DNA of 64,000 nt from Sterolibacterium denitrificans (GTDB lineage Bacteria > Pseudomonadota > Gammaproteobacteria > Burkholderiales > Rhodocyclaceae): contig NZ_LT837803.1 in NCBI RefSeq assembly GCF_900174485.1, forward strand, positions 248,001 through 312,000, read 5' to 3'. Positions 21,601 to 29,855 of this stretch are shown here, in pieces. How positions within the stretch are numbered: position 1 is the first letter of the stretch; each line of letters starts with the position of its first letter. A model generated the notes under the pieces. The model searched no databases. It saw only the letters and a list, made by a program, of their open reading frames with translations, and had not been told where the DNA came from. A program made the position numbers and the translations under genes.

Positions 21601-23486
21601 GCGCTGGCCGTGGTGTCCACCACCGCGCTGTCGCTGCCGCTGGGCGAGGTGTTCCCCGCCGGGTCGCTCACCGTCGCCGTCACCGTGATCTGTTCGCCTT
21701 CGCCCGGCGCGTCGAATTCGACCGTGATGTGGCCTTCGTTGATCATTTCCGGCGTCAGCGTGATGATTTGCGGCGTCGTGCCGTCCGTCACCGTGACCTT
21801 GTCGCCCGCCTGCGTGCCCGCCGGCAGGTCAACTTGTACCTGCACCTTGCCGCCCGTCAGCTCGGCACCATTCAGGATCCCGTCGTCGTTCGCATCGCTG
21901 GTCAGCGTGACCGTCGGGGCCGTCGACGACGGCGCCGTGGTGTCCACCCGCGCGCTGTCGCTGCCTTCCGGCGAGACGTTCCCCGCCGGGTCGGTCAGTG
22001 TGGCCTTCACCGTGATCTGTTCGCCTTCGGCCGGCGCCGCGAAGCTGGCCGTCACGCTGCCCGCCGCGATCTGGCCGGCCGTCAGGGTGATCGTTTGCGT
22101 GCTCGTGCCGTCCGTGATCGTCAGTTTGTCGCCCGCCTGCACGTGCGAGGTCGGCAGGTCAACGCGCACTTGCACCTGACCGCCCGCCAATTCCGCCGCG
22201 TTGAGCCAGCCGTCGTCGTTGGCATCGCTGGTCAGCGTGACCGTCGGCGCCTTCGGGTCGCCGCCCGTCGGGTCCTCCGGGTCCGTGCCCGGCGGCGTGG
22301 TGTCTACCGTGGCGCTGTCAGTCGCCGGATCAGAAACATTCCCCGCTGGATCGGTGATCGTCGCCGTCACCGTGATCTGTTCGCCTTCGCCCGGCGCGTC
22401 GAATTCGACCGTGACCTGACCCTCGCCGATCATTTCCGGCGTCAGAATGACTTCCTGCGACGTCGTGCCATCGGTCACCGTGACCTTGTCGCCCGGCTGC
22501 GTGCCCGGCGGCAGGTCGATCTGCACCTGCACCTTGCCGCCCGCCAGTTCGTCGCCGTTCAGAAACCCGTCGTCGTTGGCATCGCTCGTCAACGTCACCG
22601 TCGGCGCGTCCGGGGCTACCGTATCAACGCGGACACTGTCTTCACCGGCAGGCGAGGTATTGCCCGACGGATCGGTGATCGTTGCCGTAATGGTGATTTC
22701 TTCACCTTCACCCGGGGCGTCGAATTCGATCGTGATGCCGCCGTCTTCGATCATTTCCGGCGTCAGGGTGATTTCCTGCGTGGTGTTGCCATCGGTCACC
22801 TCGACGATGTCACCGGCCTGGGCGTCTGCCGGCAGGTCGATGCGGACTTCGACCTTGCCATCGTTCAGTTCGTCGGCGGTGAGATAGCCGTTGTTATCGG
22901 CGTCGCTGATGATGGTGACCGTCGGCTGGCCCGGCGGCGTAGTGTCAGAAGGCGCGCCACCGAGCGGAGACATCAGATAGGCATCCCGCTCGCCGGAACC
23001 GTCGTCGTCGGTATCGGCAGAACCCGAGGAGAATCGATAACTGCCTGAACCAGCGCCAAGCTCTTCCGAGATCCGGTCGAGGCGCACGAAGCCGTGGCCT
23101 TCCGATGCGCCGCCGCCGGCCGCACCGGCCGCGGTTTCCTCGAGCAGGCCATCGATATCCTGCCCTTGACGGATCGCCTGGGCGATCCGCGCGGCAGCGG
23201 CGTCGGCAGTCAACAAACCTTCGGCCATGCCGGCAACGTCGCCGGGAGCAGCCGCAAATGCATCGGCAGGCTGCATGTTGGCGCCGACCATGTGGTCGCC
23301 CGGGCCGAATACCAATACTTCGCCATTGGCGAACTTGAGACTGGCACGCCCGCCCGCCGTTACGACCAGCTTGCTTTCAGCGTTGATGACATCGCCCTGG
23401 TGCAGGACGCGCTCGTTCCCCTGGGCATCACGAACAAAAACCGTACCCTTGATGGAAGTAGCGGTTGCGATGGTTGTTGTAGCCAT
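15633..23486 (-). CDS. Giant RTX biofilm adhesin, LapA-like, type I secreted
   Basis: A 2617-aa surface adhesin. Residues 1-125 form a LapA-type retention module (MATTTIATATSIKGTVFVRD, ANGEVLVFGPGD) and contain the LapG site TAAG at 118-121. Residues ~188-1627 are thirteen Ig-like modules of ~105-115 aa, most with DANDDGxLN-type acidic loops; nine form three near-identical 335-aa triplets and a tenth repeats the first module. A cadherin/VCBS-like domain follows (DISISDPDGDAIASIS). Then a ~350-residue block occurs twice (about 1786-2136 and 2258-2617): a conserved domain, RTX nonapeptides (GGxGxD) and a type I secretion C-terminus (IFRWE...IDTVTDF...LDLR.LL.GE). GGGAG lies 6-11 bases before the ATG. 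It is transcribed away from its transporter genes. By analogy it binds surfaces and holds biofilm cells. Confidence 0.95.
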   Translation of the reverse strand: MATTTIATATSIKGTVFVRDAQGNERVLHQGDVINAESKLVVTAGGRASLKFANGEVLVFGPGDHMVGANMQPADAFAAAPGDVAGMAEGLLTADAAAARIAQAIRQGQDIDGLLEETAAGAAGGGASEGHGFVRLDRISEELGAGSGSYRFSSGSADTDDDGSGERDAYLMSPLGGAPSDTTPPGQPTVTIISDADNNGYLTADELNDGKVEVRIDLPADAQAGDIVEVTDGNTTQEITLTPEMIEDGGITIEFDAPGEGEEITITATITDPSGNTSPAGEDSVRVDTVAPDAPTVTLTSDANDDGFLNGDELAGGKVQVQIDLPPGTQPGDKVTVTDGTTSQEVILTPEMIGEGQVTVEFDAPGEGEQITVTATITDPAGNVSDPATDSATVDTTPPGTDPEDPTGGDPKAPTVTLTSDANDDGWLNAAELAGGQVQVRVDLPTSHVQAGDKLTITDGTSTQTITLTAGQIAAGSVTASFAAPAEGEQITVKATLTDPAGNVSPEGSDSARVDTTAPSSTAPTVTLTSDANDDGILNGAELTGGKVQVQVDLPAGTQAGDKVTVTDGTTPQIITLTPEMINEGHITVEFDAPGEGEQITVTATVSDPAGNTSPSGSDSAVVDTTASAAPKVTITEDANDDGYINQAELNGAIDVKIDLPAGAQAGDKLTVTDGTNTQTITLTAGQLTTGSVTTSFAAPAEGSTVTITATVTDAAGNVSLPGSDSAILDTTPPGTDPEDPTGGDPKAPTVTLTSDANDDGWLNAAELAGGQVQVRVDLPTSHVQAGDKLTITDGTSTQTITLTAGQIAAGSVTASFAAPAEGEQITVKATLTDPAGNVSPEGSDSARVDTTAPSSTAPTVTLTSDANDDGILNGAELTGGQVQVQVDLPAGTQAGDKVTVTDGTTPQIITLTPEMINEGHITVEFDAPGEGEQITVTATVSDPAGNTSPSGSDSAVVDTTASAAPKVTITEDANDDGYINQAELNGAIDVKIDLPAGAQAGDKLTVTDGTNTQTITLTAGQLTTGSVTTSFAAPAEGSTVTITATVTDAAGNVSLPGSDSAILDTTPPGTDPEDPTGGDPKAPTVTLTSDANDDGWLNAAELAGGQVQVRVDLPTSHVQAGDKLTITDGTSTQTITLTAGQIAAGSVTASFAAPAEGEQITVKATLTDPAGNVSPEGSDSARVDTTAPSSTAPTVTLTSDANDDGILNGAELTGGKVQVQVDLPAGTQAGDKVTVTDGTTPQIITLTPEMINEGHITVEFDAPGEGEQITVTATVSDPAGNTSPSGSDSAVVDTTASAAPKVTITEDANDDGYINQAELNGAIDVKIDLPAGAQAGDKLTVTDGTNTQTITLTAGQLTTGSVTTSFAAPAEGSTVTITATVTDAAGNVSLPGSDSAILDTTPPGTDPEDPTGGDPKAPTVTLTSDANDDGWLNAAELAGGQVQVRVDLPTSHVQAGDKLTITDGTSTQTITLTAGQIAAGSVTASFAAPAEGEQITVKATLTDPAGNVSPEGSDSARVDTTAPTTAPTVTLTSDANDDGILNGAELTGGQVAVRIDLPAGAQAGDKLTITDGTSTQTITLTSGHLTTGSVTTSFAAPAEGEKITVKATVTDPAGNASPEGSDSAIVRIMGSAPVIDDTGGIHSVLEKALASGSTAISGDISISDPDGDAIASISASAPGGLTSGGALVTWSGSFNAATGVYTLTGAANGAEVAKLTVGTNGHYDFTLSKPLDHSGAGADTLPLTFTVAASDGTNTGYGNLTINVVDAVPTAGEASHIVTVPNGQGNVAPEAGLHSGHNILGLVGLTLFDKFIDLGTRQAFGAFDINNNIKSVEISYQALIGLGFHKLTASQTLAAELGLNLEIKNDYGFLGLILPSSKIVITSQDGGPIDNMVINELLSTVHFEDSLINLDVLNATRIKVTDTNGLSDSAVVGTLADAGIFNLSKPSSYVTEGGSGNDTLVGGNGGVQIYGHAGNDKLTGGKGNDILRGGNGNDTLDGGAGSDIVIGGKGNDTLTGGAGSDIFRWERGDAGTPGNPAIDTVTDFKAAAVTSGGDILDLRGLLQGENYANLSNYLHFEKVGADTIIHISSTGGFAGGYSASLEDQTIVLKKVDLVSGYGGDQQIGMALLKQGVLLTDAPPSSVAGSLPGSFGADGGYVQSIGIGGNTYLYNDATNSVSQSGSSSQVTGYSYDAGSHWLTVTTARGETIKVNMADGGYVYSAGAPIPAGKETVLAYTFTDRDGDTASSSVRFTSDGVMNNVAPDATARNHHGLFGLVGVSLFDLIDFGNHQSFSAYDANNNIARVEISYTPLLALGQHNLTASKQLAASLGLKLEFQDEYGLISLLPTSHLVITAINGGPIDNLVINEMLGSVRFDDTAISLNLLNATKITVTDTYGLSDTSYAGKLIDASLLSSPDTHANIREGSAASDTLTASSKYGERLYGFDGDDTLNGGRGNDLLRGGDGNDKLNGGEGNDILIGGSGNDTLTGGLGSDIFRWELGDGGRPGTPAIDTVTDFNAAAVSAKGDVLDLRSLLVGENHQLGIGNLNNYIDISVSGGNTTIRISSHGDYTNGHYAAGAEDQRITLNNVNLYSEFGIADGNNTALLKSLLDSGKLLVD
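18921..22290 (-). repeat. 1005-bp tandem repeat array inside the adhesin gene
   Basis: The same sequence recurs with exact 1005-bp spacing: the linker TCCGGGTCCGTG starts at 19261, 20266, 21271 and 22276. About 3.35 copies are present and are almost identical. One visible coding difference is Lys versus Gln in LTGG(K/Q)VQVQ: the middle copy has CTGACC at 20845 where the outer copies have CTTGCC. Each unit encodes three Ig-like modules (335 aa), so copy changes keep the frame. Confidence 0.95.
23124..23135 (-). other. Predicted LapG cleavage motif TAAG in the adhesin
   Basis: Codons 118-121 of the adhesin read Thr-Ala-Ala-Gly inside LLEETAAGAAGGG. In Pseudomonas LapA the protease LapG cuts between the two alanines of the same motif at nearly the same distance from the N-terminus. 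A lapG gene lies in this locus, which supports function. Confidence 0.8.
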
Positions 23487-23862
23487 TTCTTGCTCCCGAA
23501 TAAAAGTGCTGCCTAATTAAAAATTTGTTTAACCCTAATATTATAGACGATTATTTCTTGGTTTTTTAGTCGTCATTTTTTCAAGCTTGAAATATATTGC
23601 CGCATACTGCCTGTCAGCATCCCGCGCCATGATGGGGCAAGCGGTCAGGTCGGGTGCAGGCCGTATCGGGATCAGAGGCAAGCCGCCAGATTTAAGGATA
23701 TATTGCCAACGATGAAAGCAATGTCGTCATGTCGTGGCCGGCATTCAATACATGGAATGTGGAAAATTGGTGGTGCGCGGCAGTGTCGATATCGGCAAAA
23801 TCGAAAAAGCGAACCGAACCGCAATGAATAACGCACATAGCCGATTGATGGTATAGACGCCA
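23487..23862. promoter_or_regulatory. Divergent control region between adhesin and ABC transporter genes
   Basis: About 376 bp, AT-rich in the half next to the adhesin. On the minus strand a perfect TATAAT lies at 23540-23545, about 54 bp before the adhesin ATG; the corresponding -35 region is A-rich and weak. No equally clear promoter was found for the rightward transporter operon. Confidence 0.45.
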
Positions 23863-26034
23863 ATGACTGAATCAAGCACAAATTCGGATACCGTGTGGAA
23901 AACTTCACACGAAACAGGAAAAAAACATGATCCGCTGCTCGAATGCCTGGTGGCATTGAGCCGCATTCATGGTATTTCGCGCACGCGGGACGCGCTGATT
24001 TCCGGCTTGCCATTGGTCGATCACACCTTGACGCCCTCCATCTTCGACCGTGCCGCGCGCCGTGCCGGGATGGCCAGCAAGGTCATGCGCCGCACGCTCG
24101 ATGAGTTTCCCGAACCGCTGCTGCCGGTGATCCTGCTGCTGAACGAGCGCGATGCCTGCCTGCTGGTCGGCTGGGAGACCGACGGATCGGCCCGGGTCGT
24201 CTTTCCGGAGTCGTCCGAAAGCGCGGAAGTGCTGTCGCGTGAACGGCTGGCAAGCCGCTACACTGGCCTGGCCATTTTCTGCCGGCCGCGCTTCAGATTC
24301 GACAAACGCGCGCCGGAACAGCAGGATCTGCGCGGACGCCACTGGTTCTGGCATGCCATCATGCAAAACCTGCCGGTCTACAAGGACATCCTGCTTGCCG
24401 CCCTGCTGATCAACCTGTTCGCGGTCGCCCTGCCGATGTTCACCATGAACGTGTACGACCGCGTGGTGCCCAACCAGGCCACGGATACCTTGTGGGTACT
24501 GGCTACCGGCCTGCTGATCATCATGATGGCGGACATCGGCCTGCGGCTGATGCGCGGCTATCTGATCGACCTTGCCGGCAGCCGGGTGGATGTCGGCCTG
24601 TCCGCGCAAATCATGGAGCGCGTGCTGGGCCTGCGCATGGAAAACCGGCCGCTGTCCACCGGCGCCTTTGCCGCCAACCTGCGCTCCTTTGAAACGGTGC
24701 GCGACTTCATCACTTCGGCAACCGTGACGGCCGTGATCGATTTGCCGTTTGCGCTGCTCTTCCTGGTCGTGATTGCCTGGATCGACCTGCCATTGGTCAT
24801 TCCGGGCCTGGTCGGCATGGTGCTGATCATCGGCTATGCCATGCTGGTTCAGGATCGCATGCATGAACTCTCCGAAACCACCTATCGCGCCAGCGCCCAG
24901 CGCAATGCCCATCTGGTGGAAAGCCTGGTCGGCCTGGAAACGGTCAAGGCCCAGGGCGCCGAAAACATCATGCAGCGCAAATGGGAGCAAAGCGCGACTT
25001 TTCTGGCGCGCATCTCCACACAACTGAGATTGCTGTCGGCCACCACGGTCAACAGCGCCTTTCAGATCTCCCAACTGGCGTACATGGCGGTCATCGTCCT
25101 GGGGGTTTATCGCATCGGCGATGGTGCATTGTCCATGGGCGGCCTGATTGCCAGTTCCATGCTGATTTCGCGCGCCATGGCGCCGTTCAGCCAGGTGGCC
25201 GGTCTGCTGACGCAGTACCACAGCGCATCGACCGCGCTCACTTCCCTGAACAAGATCATGGATTCCGAAATCGAGCGGCCGAGCAATGCCAGTTTCGTCT
25301 CACGTCCCGACTTCCAGGGCGATATCGAATTCCACGGCGTCAGTTTCACCTACCCCGGCGAGGAAGCGGAGGCCTTGCGCAATATTTCCTTCCGCATCAA
25401 ACCCGGAGAGCACGTCGCCATCCTCGGCCGCATCGGCTCGGGCAAGACGACGCTGCAGAAACTGATCCTCGGGCTGTACAAGCCGACCGCCGGCTCGATC
25501 CGCATCGACGGAATCGACATCCGCCAGCTGGATCCGGCCGAGCTGCGCCGCAACATCGGCTACGTGCCCCAGGATGTGACGCTGTTCTTCGGCGGCCTGC
25601 GCGAAAACATCGCCATGTCCTCGCCGGAGGCGGATGACAGCGCGCTGCTCGCTGCCGCCGAAGTCGGCGGGCTGCTCGACATGGTGAACAGCCATCCGCG
25701 CGGATTCGACATGATCATCGGCGAACGCGGCGAATCGCTCTCCGGCGGCCAGCGCCAGAGCGTGGCGATTGCGCGGGCCTTCGTCAATTCCCCTCCCATC
25801 CTGCTGCTCGATGAGCCGACCGGCTCGATGGACTTTTCCACCGAGGAAAGCGTGAAGTCCCGATTGCGCGAACACGCCAAGGACAGGACCATGATCGTGA
25901 TCACCCACCGTACTTCGCTGCTGGATCTGGTTGACCGGCTGATCGTCATCGATCGTGGCAAGATCGTGGCGGACGGCCCCAAGGCCAACGTCATCGAAGC
26001 ACTCAAGCAGGGCCGTATCGAGAGTGCAAAATGA
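23863..26034 (+). CDS. lapB: Type I secretion ABC transporter with C39-like domain (LapB-like)
   Basis: A 723-aa inner-membrane ATPase that powers adhesin export. The N-terminal ~140 residues form a C39-peptidase-like domain (DPLLECLVALSRIHGIS) without the usual QxxxxDCG catalytic context, so it is a docking rather than a processing domain, as normal in RTX adhesin exporters. Transmembrane helices follow from about residue 165 (DILLAALLINLFAVALPMF). The nucleotide-binding domain has GRIGSGKTTLQK (Walker A), SLSGGQRQSVAIARA (signature), ILLLDEPTGSMD (Walker B) and the switch histidine in VITHRTSL. Its stop overlaps the next ATG (ATGA, 26031-26034). Confidence 0.94.
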   Translation: MTESSTNSDTVWKTSHETGKKHDPLLECLVALSRIHGISRTRDALISGLPLVDHTLTPSIFDRAARRAGMASKVMRRTLDEFPEPLLPVILLLNERDACLLVGWETDGSARVVFPESSESAEVLSRERLASRYTGLAIFCRPRFRFDKRAPEQQDLRGRHWFWHAIMQNLPVYKDILLAALLINLFAVALPMFTMNVYDRVVPNQATDTLWVLATGLLIIMMADIGLRLMRGYLIDLAGSRVDVGLSAQIMERVLGLRMENRPLSTGAFAANLRSFETVRDFITSATVTAVIDLPFALLFLVVIAWIDLPLVIPGLVGMVLIIGYAMLVQDRMHELSETTYRASAQRNAHLVESLVGLETVKAQGAENIMQRKWEQSATFLARISTQLRLLSATTVNSAFQISQLAYMAVIVLGVYRIGDGALSMGGLIASSMLISRAMAPFSQVAGLLTQYHSASTALTSLNKIMDSEIERPSNASFVSRPDFQGDIEFHGVSFTYPGEEAEALRNISFRIKPGEHVAILGRIGSGKTTLQKLILGLYKPTAGSIRIDGIDIRQLDPAELRRNIGYVPQDVTLFFGGLRENIAMSSPEADDSALLAAAEVGGLLDMVNSHPRGFDMIIGERGESLSGGQRQSVAIARAFVNSPPILLLDEPTGSMDFSTEESVKSRLREHAKDRTMIVITHRTSLLDLVDRLIVIDRGKIVADGPKANVIEALKQGRIESAK

Positions 26035-27446
26035 ACAAAAACTGGAAAATGGATAGCCTGCCGACATCACTGCCCCTGCCATCCTGGATGGTCCGGCTGC
26101 GAACCCGCCTGGATCGCCTGCTGTCGCGCTGGATCCCGCATGAAACGAAGGAAGATCTCGACTGGGTCAGCGATGCCGACTGGGCGCACATCCAACAGGA
26201 ACCGCTGCGCGCCCGCTTCCTGCTGCGCTGGATAGGCGGCGTCCTGCTCGTGCTGCTGATCTGGGCGGGATTCGCCAGGATCGACGAAGTGACGCGCGGT
26301 ACGGGCAAGGTGACGCCATCCCTGCAACTGCAGGTCATCCAGGCGGTCGATCCGGGCGTGGTCTCGGAAATCGCCGTCAAGGATGGTCAGTCCGTCGCAC
26401 AGGGACAGTTGCTGATGAAAATCGACCAGACGCGCTTCCTTTCTTCCCTGCAGGAAAACCAGTCGCAATATCTTGCCCTGCAGGCCAAGGCGGCACGGCT
26501 TCGGGCGATTGCCGAGGGACAGTCATTCGAATTGCCGCCGGACATCGAGCAGCAGGTTCCGCAGATCGTCGCCCAGGAACGCGCCCTCTACATGTCGAAG
26601 CGCTCGGAGCTGGATGCCCAGCTCAGCATCGCGCGTCAGCAGTTGGCGCAACGCAACCAGGAACTCAACGAAGTACAGGCCCGCAAGGAGCAGGCCACCT
26701 CATCCTACCAACTGGCCAACCAGGAATTGAGCGTAACCAAGCCGCTGGTCAGCAAGGGCGCGGTCTCGGAAGTCGAACTCCTGCGCCTGCAGCGGGATGT
26801 CGCCCGTTTCCGCGGCGACATGGATGAAGCCTCGGCACAACTGGTGCGGGTGCAGGCCAGCATCAACGAAGCGCGGCACAAAATCCAGGACGTCGAACTG
26901 AACTTCAAAAACACCACCAGCGTCGAGCTGGCCGAAACGATGGCCAAGATCAACAGTCTCTCGGCGGGCAGCGCCGCCCTGTCCGACCGGGTCAAGCATT
27001 CGAATGTCGTTTCTCCGGTCAAGGGCACGGTGAAACGCATGCGGATCAACACCGTCGGCGGCGTGGTCCAGCCGGGAACGGAACTGCTGGAAATCGTGCC
27101 GACGGAAGACGCCCTGCTGCTCGAAGTGCGCATCCAGCCCAAGGACGTGGCCTTCCTGCGTCCCGGCATGAAGACCATGGTGCGCTTCACTGCCTACGAT
27201 TTCTCGATCTATGGCAGCCTGGAAGGCGTGGTCGATCATGTCGGCGCCGATACCGTAACCGACGACAAGGGAAATTCTTTTTACATCGTCCAGGTGCATA
27301 CGCTCAAGTCGAGCCTGGGTAAAGACTTGCCGCTCCTGCCGGGGATGCAGGCCGAGGTCGACATCCTGACGGGGAAGAAGAGCATCCTTTCCTATCTGCT
27401 CAAGCCCATCCTGCGCGCCCACCAGCGTGCGATGACGGAACGCTGA
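26031..27446 (+). CDS. lapC: Type I secretion membrane-fusion protein (HlyD/LapC-like)
   Basis: A 471-aa periplasmic adaptor that joins the ABC transporter to the TolC-like channel. One transmembrane helix lies near residues 64-82 (WIGGVLLVLLIWAGFARID). It is followed by a lipoyl-like half motif (VIQAVDPGVVSEIAVKDGQ), a long coiled coil (about 125-300, rich in Gln, Leu and Ala) and the returning lipoyl and beta-barrel part (SNVVSPVKGTVKRMRINTVG). The C-terminal end VHTLKSSLGKD...PGMQAEVDI is typical of HlyD. It is translationally coupled to lapB by a 4-bp overlap. Confidence 0.95.
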   Translation: MNKNWKMDSLPTSLPLPSWMVRLRTRLDRLLSRWIPHETKEDLDWVSDADWAHIQQEPLRARFLLRWIGGVLLVLLIWAGFARIDEVTRGTGKVTPSLQLQVIQAVDPGVVSEIAVKDGQSVAQGQLLMKIDQTRFLSSLQENQSQYLALQAKAARLRAIAEGQSFELPPDIEQQVPQIVAQERALYMSKRSELDAQLSIARQQLAQRNQELNEVQARKEQATSSYQLANQELSVTKPLVSKGAVSEVELLRLQRDVARFRGDMDEASAQLVRVQASINEARHKIQDVELNFKNTTSVELAETMAKINSLSAGSAALSDRVKHSNVVSPVKGTVKRMRINTVGGVVQPGTELLEIVPTEDALLLEVRIQPKDVAFLRPGMKTMVRFTAYDFSIYGSLEGVVDHVGADTVTDDKGNSFYIVQVHTLKSSLGKDLPLLPGMQAEVDILTGKKSILSYLLKPILRAHQRAMTER

Positions 27447-27512
27447 GATCATGCGGACAGGCAATCCCGTCTCGACCGAATCAACCCGACATTCTTTCTA
27501 GCGGAGCGCGTC

Positions 27513-27863
27513 ATGCCGTACGTCCAGAGAAACGCCCAGGGCAGGATCGTTGCAATTTCCACGCTGGAGACCCCGCTGGCGGCCGAGTGGCTGGCAGAGC
27601 AAACGCCCGAACTCGCTGCGTTCATGCATGAAATCGCGCCGAAAAATCCTGCCGGCGAGCAAACCGCCGCCCAGGCATTGACCGAATCCGATCTGGCGCT
27701 GATCCGCGTGGTCGAAGATCTGATCGACCTGCTGATCGATCAGAACATGCTGCGCTTCACGGACCTGCCCGTCGCGGTGCAGGAAAAACTGATGCAGCGG
27801 CGCTCCCTGCGTCAGGGCATGACGTCGCTCAAGCTCATGGGCGAAGAAAACGATGTCATCTGA
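27513..27863 (+). CDS. Small conserved protein at the end of the secretion operon
   Basis: A 116-aa soluble protein with N-terminus MPYVQRNAQGRIVAISTLET, a mostly helical middle and a basic segment near the end (EKLMQRRSLRQGMTS). No catalytic motif or signal peptide is seen. GGAG at 27503-27506 supports ATG 27513. Proteins starting MPYVxRxxxGRI recur in proteobacteria and are sometimes misnamed as a tryptophan synthase beta subunit; nothing here supports that activity. Its place 66 bp after lapC suggests a role linked to adhesin secretion or its control, but this is only context. Confidence 0.75.
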   Translation: MPYVQRNAQGRIVAISTLETPLAAEWLAEQTPELAAFMHEIAPKNPAGEQTAAQALTESDLALIRVVEDLIDLLIDQNMLRFTDLPVAVQEKLMQRRSLRQGMTSLKLMGEENDVI

Positions 27864-27912
27864 TCCTGGGCCGGTTTTTCCGCAGGCAGCAGACAGTGCG
27901 CGCGCCTAGGGC

Positions 27913-29838
27913 CTAGGCAGCCGGCCGCGTCACCGCCTGTCCGGTGATGCCATCGAAGCCGATGGCGACCAGCGTATCGAGCTCGGCATCGTTCATGACG
28001 CCTTCGGCAATGACCAGTATCCCGACCGTATGGGCCATCTGGCACAGTCCCTTGAGGAAGGACTGGTTGCCGGTGTTTTCCTGGATGTCCCGGATGTAGC
28101 TGCTATCCACCTTGAGATAGTCGAGCCCCAGTTCCGCCAGCTTGGCGATCTCGCCGAAATGCCGGCCGAAATGTTCGATGCCGATCTTGCAGCCGAGCGG
28201 CGCGAGACCATTGCAAAAACTTGCAAACGCATCGAAATTCCTGAATGCGCCATACTCCGGCACTTCGATCCAGAGCCGGGAACACTTGCCGACGTTCTTG
28301 ACCAGCAGCGCCTGCATGGTGTCCCGGAAACGCCAGTCGGTAATGGAATTGGCCGACAGATTCACGGCGATTTCCATGGACTGCTCGTCGAGCTGATCGA
28401 GCGCGATCTGCAGCGCATTCATGTCGAGTTCCGAATACAGCTTCAGGCGCAGCATCATCGGCATGAAATCTCCGGCGGACAGCCACTTGCCGCCGGGCGT
28501 GGCCTGCAGTCGGGTCACCGCTTCCTCGTGCATGGCGCGGCCGCCGGAAGTCATCACCGGATAACGCTCCAGCCTGATCCGCCCGTCGCTCAAGGCTTCC
28601 GTCAGGGCGAGCTTCCAGGCTTCGCCGTTCGGCAGCTCGACCGCCTGCGCGGCGGATTGCAAGGTGTGTCCGCAGTTCGGCCCCTTGCTCTCCGCAATCG
28701 CCAGGGCCTTGTCGGAAGCCGCCAGCAGATGGCCGGGCTGGTCGCCGCGCTGATAGGGAACGACGCCGAGATGGAAGACATCGCCGATTTGCGGCCAGCG
28801 CTCGCCAAGCATGCTGCCAAGACCGTCCAGCAGACTTGCGGCCAACCGCTCGGCCTCCTGTTCGCCGCCCGCCAGCACGGCAAAATCCGCGCCATTCAAC
28901 CGGGCGGCAAACTTGTTGTCGTCCTTGTCCGCCATGCCCTGCAGAACCTGGGCAATGTCGCGTATGAGCCGGTCCGCGTCCGCGTACCCCAGCAGGACAT
29001 TCAGTTTTTCCAGCTCGGTGAGGCGCAGCAGTGCCAGCGCGCCGCCCGCCGGGGATTCTTCGTTCTGCAGGCTCTCCTGCAGCCAGGTCATGAAGAAAGC
29101 CCGGTTCGGCAGATTGGTCAGCGGATCATGATTGACCTGGCGCCGCAGGACGTCGAGTCGCGCGGCCTCCTGGGCAAACATGCTTTTCACCTTGTCGGTC
29201 ATGCTGTTCATGGCGACCACCACGGCCTTGAGCTCCGGCGTGCCGGGCAGGGGCAGCGTGATGAAGCGCCGTTCCTGGATGGCCTGCGCCTGCTCGACGA
29301 CCTTGCCCAGCGGCCGGAAAACCAGGCGCAGCAGCCAGGTGCCGAAAGCGCCCGCCGCCAGTCCCGCCAGCAGGAACCAGAGCGCAAGCTGCTTGATGCC
29401 GAGCCAGAGCGACTGGTAGGCAAAGCGGCTATGGCTGGCCACCTGCACCGTGCCGAACTGCTTCCAGCCATCCTGGACCTGGGCAACGCCGGCCTCGGCC
29501 TGCAGCGGAAACAGCTTCCTGAACCACTCGGGCGCGCCCTCGACATTGCCGGTGAAATGCCGCTCGATCAGGACGGCGCCCGTCGGATCGGTCAGCACGA
29601 TCTGCTGGTAATGCCCGGTGTCGAACTGGGCCGACACCACCAGTTCCACGGTCACCGGATCCTTGCCCGGCAATTGCGACAACACCAGCGCCAGCGACGC
29701 GGCGTTGTCGACGTTCTTCATGTACAACTGCTGCTCGATGTACTTGCGGGCAGTATGAACGCTAACCACGAAACTGCCGATGAAGGCAAGCGCGGTCAGA
29801 CCGATGATCGCCAGCAGAAATTGCCGATAGATGGACAT
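27913..29838 (-). CDS. lapD: LapD-like inner-membrane c-di-GMP receptor
   Basis: A 641-aa protein with LapD architecture: a transmembrane helix near 8-28, a periplasmic PAS-like domain (about 30-150), a second helix (about 150-172), HAMP, degenerate GGDEF and degenerate EAL. The GGDEF position reads NGADF and the EAL position reads EAV (HEEAVTRL), so neither cyclase nor phosphodiesterase activity is expected; the EAL domain should only bind c-di-GMP. In Pseudomonas, c-di-GMP-bound LapD grips LapG through its periplasmic domain and so protects the adhesin. GGGAG precedes ATG 29838. It is transcribed after lapG on the same strand, 76 bp downstream, and converges with the small secretion-operon gene. 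Confidence 0.93.
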   Translation of the reverse strand: MSIYRQFLLAIIGLTALAFIGSFVVSVHTARKYIEQQLYMKNVDNAASLALVLSQLPGKDPVTVELVVSAQFDTGHYQQIVLTDPTGAVLIERHFTGNVEGAPEWFRKLFPLQAEAGVAQVQDGWKQFGTVQVASHSRFAYQSLWLGIKQLALWFLLAGLAAGAFGTWLLRLVFRPLGKVVEQAQAIQERRFITLPLPGTPELKAVVVAMNSMTDKVKSMFAQEAARLDVLRRQVNHDPLTNLPNRAFFMTWLQESLQNEESPAGGALALLRLTELEKLNVLLGYADADRLIRDIAQVLQGMADKDDNKFAARLNGADFAVLAGGEQEAERLAASLLDGLGSMLGERWPQIGDVFHLGVVPYQRGDQPGHLLAASDKALAIAESKGPNCGHTLQSAAQAVELPNGEAWKLALTEALSDGRIRLERYPVMTSGGRAMHEEAVTRLQATPGGKWLSAGDFMPMMLRLKLYSELDMNALQIALDQLDEQSMEIAVNLSANSITDWRFRDTMQALLVKNVGKCSRLWIEVPEYGAFRNFDAFASFCNGLAPLGCKIGIEHFGRHFGEIAKLAELGLDYLKVDSSYIRDIQENTGNQSFLKGLCQMAHTVGILVIAEGVMNDAELDTLVAIGFDGITGQAVTRPAA

Positions 29839-29855
29839 GTAGTTCTCCCGAAGTC

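Noticed and set aside
18921-22290. CRISPR-like regular repeats
   Set aside because: Units are 1005 bp, directly adjacent and coding in frame; there are no short repeats with variable spacers.
19080-23048. 1322-codon plus-strand open frame across the adhesin repeats
   Set aside because: It is antisense to the adhesin, made almost only of Arg/Val/Ala/Asp repeats, and exists because the 1005-bp units keep all frames open. The adhesin frame has clear domains, start signal and secretion motif.
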